A stretch of 7,355 bases of DNA from Caulobacter sp. B11. Lineage in GTDB: Bacteria > Pseudomonadota > Alphaproteobacteria > Caulobacterales > Caulobacteraceae. The stretch is from positions 1 to 7,355 of the forward strand of contig NZ_PEGG01000192.1 in NCBI RefSeq assembly GCF_002737765.1. Direction: 5' to 3'. A program made the translations under genes and the position numbers. The notes under the pieces were generated by a model. That model had not been told where the DNA came from and did no database searches. It saw nothing but the letters and a program-made list of their open reading frames with translations. This document shows positions 5,708 through 7,355 of this stretch, in pieces (within the stretch, counting starts at the first letter, position 1; every line of letters begins with the position of its first letter).

Positions 5708-6160
5708 ATGGGGCTTCATGGTCCCGACGATATCCCCCTCTTCGCGATGCTGAAAAGCCGGCTCGGCTATCTGTCCGAGCGGCAGAAGCTCGTCGCCCAG
5801 AACGTGGCCAACGCCGACACCCCGGGCTATCGCCCGCGCGACTTGAAGGCCTACAGCTTCCAGGCCTCGCTGGCCGCCCAGAACACCGCGCCGGTCTATC
5901 GCGGCGGACCGGCGGCCCCGACTAGCGGCGTGGCGATGATCGGCACTTCGAGCGGCCATATGGGCCCGTCCAAGCCGACCGGCGCCTGGCGCTCAACGGC
6001 GGGCGCGGACAGCGAAACCACCCTCGACGGCAATGCCGTGACCCTCGAGGACCAGATGCTCAAGATGACCGACGCGCGCATGAACTATGACGCGGCCGTC
6101 GGTTTCTACCAGAAGTCCCTGACGATGCTGCGGATGGCCTCGCGCCGTCCGGGCGGCTGA
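5708..6160 (+). CDS. flgB: Flagellar basal-body rod protein FlgB
   Basis: FlgB is a proximal rod subunit of the periplasmic flagellar axle, exported by the flagellar type III system, so it has no Sec signal. The protein has 150 residues, slightly longer than average. DIPLFAMLKSRLGYLSERQ (8-26) and the rod signature NVANADTPGYRPRD (32-45) open it, and the C-terminal helix LEDQMLKMTDARMNYDAAV, followed by GFYQKSLTMLRMAS, closes it. A variable Gly/Ser/Pro/Thr-rich loop lies between them. ATG 5708 keeps the conserved DIPLF segment; the next in-frame ATG (5747) would lose it. No Shine-Dalgarno is visible before 5708. It is first in the flgB-flgC-fliE operon. Confidence 0.95.
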   Translation: MGLHGPDDIPLFAMLKSRLGYLSERQKLVAQNVANADTPGYRPRDLKAYSFQASLAAQNTAPVYRGGPAAPTSGVAMIGTSSGHMGPSKPTGAWRSTAGADSETTLDGNAVTLEDQMLKMTDARMNYDAAVGFYQKSLTMLRMASRRPGG

Positions 6161-6172
6161 GGATAGACGCCC

Positions 6173-6592
6173 ATGCCCCAGATCAAGTCCCAGTCGATGA
6201 CGACCATGGCCATCGCGGCCAGCGCCTTGAAGGCCCAGCAGGGCCGGATGCGGGTCATCGCCGAAAACCTGGCCAACGCCAATTCCACCGCCCGCACGGC
6301 CGGCGGCGACCCCTATCGCCGTCAGGTGCCGGTGTTCCAGCCGGTCAAGGTCCAGGGCGCCGAGGGCGTCCGGATGACCCGGGTCGATCCGGACCAGAAG
6401 GACTTCAAGACCGAATATGATCCAGGCAACCCGGCCGCCGACGCCAAGGGCTATGTCAAGCTGCCCAATGTCGACTCGCTGGTCGAGGCCCTGGACATGA
6501 AGGAGGCCCAGCGGGCCTACGAAGCCAATCTCAACGTCATCGAGACGGCGCGCGCCATGGAATCGCGCACCCTCGACCTGCTGCGCAAATAG
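6173..6592 (+). CDS. flgC: Flagellar basal-body rod protein FlgC
   Basis: FlgC is the second proximal rod protein, 139 residues long, which is standard. The N-terminal rod signature is ENLANANSTARTAGGDPYRR (31-50). The middle carries the FlgC-typical stretch YDPGNPAADAKGYVKLPNVD, and the C-terminus EAQRAYEANLNVIETARAM ends LDLLRK. It starts 12 bp after flgB, with GAGGA overlapping the flgB stop codon at suitable distance from ATG 6173. FlgB, FlgC, FlgF and FlgG stack to form the rod, with FlgB and FlgC nearest the MS ring. The gene is complete with no anomaly. Confidence 0.96.
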   Translation: MPQIKSQSMTTMAIAASALKAQQGRMRVIAENLANANSTARTAGGDPYRRQVPVFQPVKVQGAEGVRMTRVDPDQKDFKTEYDPGNPAADAKGYVKLPNVDSLVEALDMKEAQRAYEANLNVIETARAMESRTLDLLRK

Positions 6593-6602
6593 GAGATAGG
6601 CG

Positions 6603-6911
6603 ATGATCACCGCGCTCGCGGCCGCCAAGGCCTATGCCGCCCAGGGGACGATGTCGGTCGGATCGATCGGCGGGTCCGGAGAGGCCAAGAAGGCCATGGA
6701 CTTCGGCGAGATGCTGAAGTCGGCCATGACCGACACGGTTCAGGCCTCGCGCCACGCCGAAAGCAAGATCGCCCAGCAGGTCTCGGGCAAGGCAGAACTG
6801 ATCGACGTGGTCACCGCCATCTCGTCGGCCGAGGCCAGCCTCGAGACCGTGATGGCCGTCCGCGACCAGGTGATCAGCGCCTATCAGGAAATTATGCGGA
6901 TGCCGATCTAG
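6603..6911 (+). CDS. fliE: Flagellar hook-basal body complex protein FliE
   Basis: FliE is a small adaptor that joins the MS ring (FliF) to the rod and is needed for export of the other rod proteins. It has 102 residues, normal for the family. The conserved region is the C-terminal helical half, about residues 65-102: [20 protein letters not shown], then [18 protein letters not shown]. The N-terminal third is Ala/Gly-rich and variable. A clear AGGAG (6591-6595) sits 7 nt before ATG 6603, overlapping the flgC stop codon, so translation follows directly from flgC. The gene's TAG overlaps the stop codon of the convergent regulator gene. Confidence 0.95.
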   Translation: MITALAAAKAYAAQGTMSVGSIGGSGEAKKAMDFGEMLKSAMTDTVQASRHAESKIAQQVSGKAELIDVVTAISSAEASLETVMAVRDQVISAYQEIMRMPI

Positions 6912-7355
6912 GTCGGATCCTGCCCCTCTGGCCCGAACAGGCGATCGAAGGCCTGTGATCCCGTCGGGGTGAAGGCGACCACACGGCCATCGAGGCGCGC
7001 CCAGCGCGCGTCCACCACCCGCTTGAGAATGGCCGCGCCCAGGGCGCCGCTGAGGTGGTGCCGCCGCTCGCTCCAGTCCAGGCACAGCCGGCAGACCGGC
7101 CTGCGCGCCTGTCGCATCGTCGCCAGGTCGAACCTCCGCGCGACGAAAAAGGCCTCGCCGGCCGCCGAGAGCCCGGGCTCCGTCCCGCCCAGCAGCAGCC
7201 CTTGCTCGGCCAGGCCAGCGGCCAGGGCCACGCCACGCGATCCCGCCAGATGGTCGTAGCAGACCCGGGCCGTGCGCAGGGCCGCGTCCTTGGGGCCGGT
7301 GCGCAGCCGCACCGCGCCGGTGCGCTGGGCCAGGCTCATCAGCCCCTCCAGCACC
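6908..7355 (-). CDS. ArsR-like winged-helix transcriptional regulator, 5'-partial
   Basis: Only the C-terminal 148-149 residues are in the window, and the frame is open to its edge. The first visible codon, GTG at 7352-7354, is probably an internal valine. Motifs include [20 protein letters not shown] (about 26-45), LSAAGEAFF (62-70), [20 protein letters not shown] (86-105) and [14 protein letters not shown] (128-141). This pattern is typical of a proteobacterial family annotated as ArsR-type HTH regulators of roughly 220 residues, whose DNA-binding winged helix lies in the N-terminal part, here outside the window. C88, C91, H99 and H100 could bind a metal or sense redox, but no ligand is shown. 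It is convergent with fliE and probably unrelated to flagella. Confidence 0.65.
   Translation of the reverse strand, partial: VLEGLMSLAQRTGAVRLRTGPKDAALRTARVCYDHLAGSRGVALAAGLAEQGLLLGGTEPGLSAAGEAFFVARRFDLATMRQARRPVCRLCLDWSERRHHLSGALGAAILKRVVDARWARLDGRVVAFTPTGSQAFDRLFGPEGQDPT

Noticed and set aside
1..7355. Mobile element, CRISPR array, toxin-antitoxin, defence system or RNA gene
   Set aside because: No transposase or integrase pattern, no spaced direct-repeat array, no terminal repeats and no tRNA or rRNA-like sequence were seen. The genes are ordinary chromosomal ones.

Overview
The window is high-GC, gene-dense alphaproteobacterial chromosome, most likely from Caulobacter or a close relative in the Caulobacteraceae. 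Support comes from four signs: a MucR/Ros-family regulator, a DUF2336 protein, a flagellar rod/export cluster behind a textbook CtrA box (TTAA-N7-TTAAC), and a dense group of GANTC sites, the sequence methylated by CcrM. Genus is inferred from gene content and motifs only.

Layout. Positions 1-869 (+) hold a crotonase-fold enoyl-CoA hydratase/isomerase gene that lacks its first few codons at the window edge and carries one frameshift. A strong hairpin separates it from a DUF2336 gene (1005-2228, +). A 192-bp gap with an operator-like palindrome precedes mucR (2421-2879, +), which ends in a good intrinsic terminator. The next 120 bp carry seven GANTC sites and lead into a small PAS-domain gene (3089-3579, +), also with one frameshift. 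Converging on it is a minus-strand unit that starts near 5612 and runs fliO, fliP, then a ribokinase-like PfkB sugar kinase (down to 3595). Divergent from fliO is the plus-strand operon flgB-flgC-fliE (5708-6911). Its last stop codon overlaps the stop codon of a convergent, truncated ArsR-like regulator (6908 to the window end).

Function. FliO and FliP belong to the flagellar type III export gate. FlgB and FlgC are proximal rod proteins, and FliE is the MS-ring/rod adaptor. All are early, basal-body components, and the CtrA box between the two divergent units suggests shared cell-cycle timing. MucR proteins act in the same cell-cycle network in Caulobacter. The kinase, crotonase, DUF2336 and ArsR-like genes are not obviously flagellar.

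Quality. Eight single-base losses at G/C positions break three genes: one in the crotonase gene, one in the PAS gene and six in fliP. Repairing them by eye restores full-length, family-typical proteins, so sequencing or assembly error is more likely than real gene decay. I see no mobile element, CRISPR array, tRNA, rRNA or defence system, and no convincing new multi-gene system. The most interesting non-coding signals are the GANTC cluster and the divergent CtrA-controlled promoter region.
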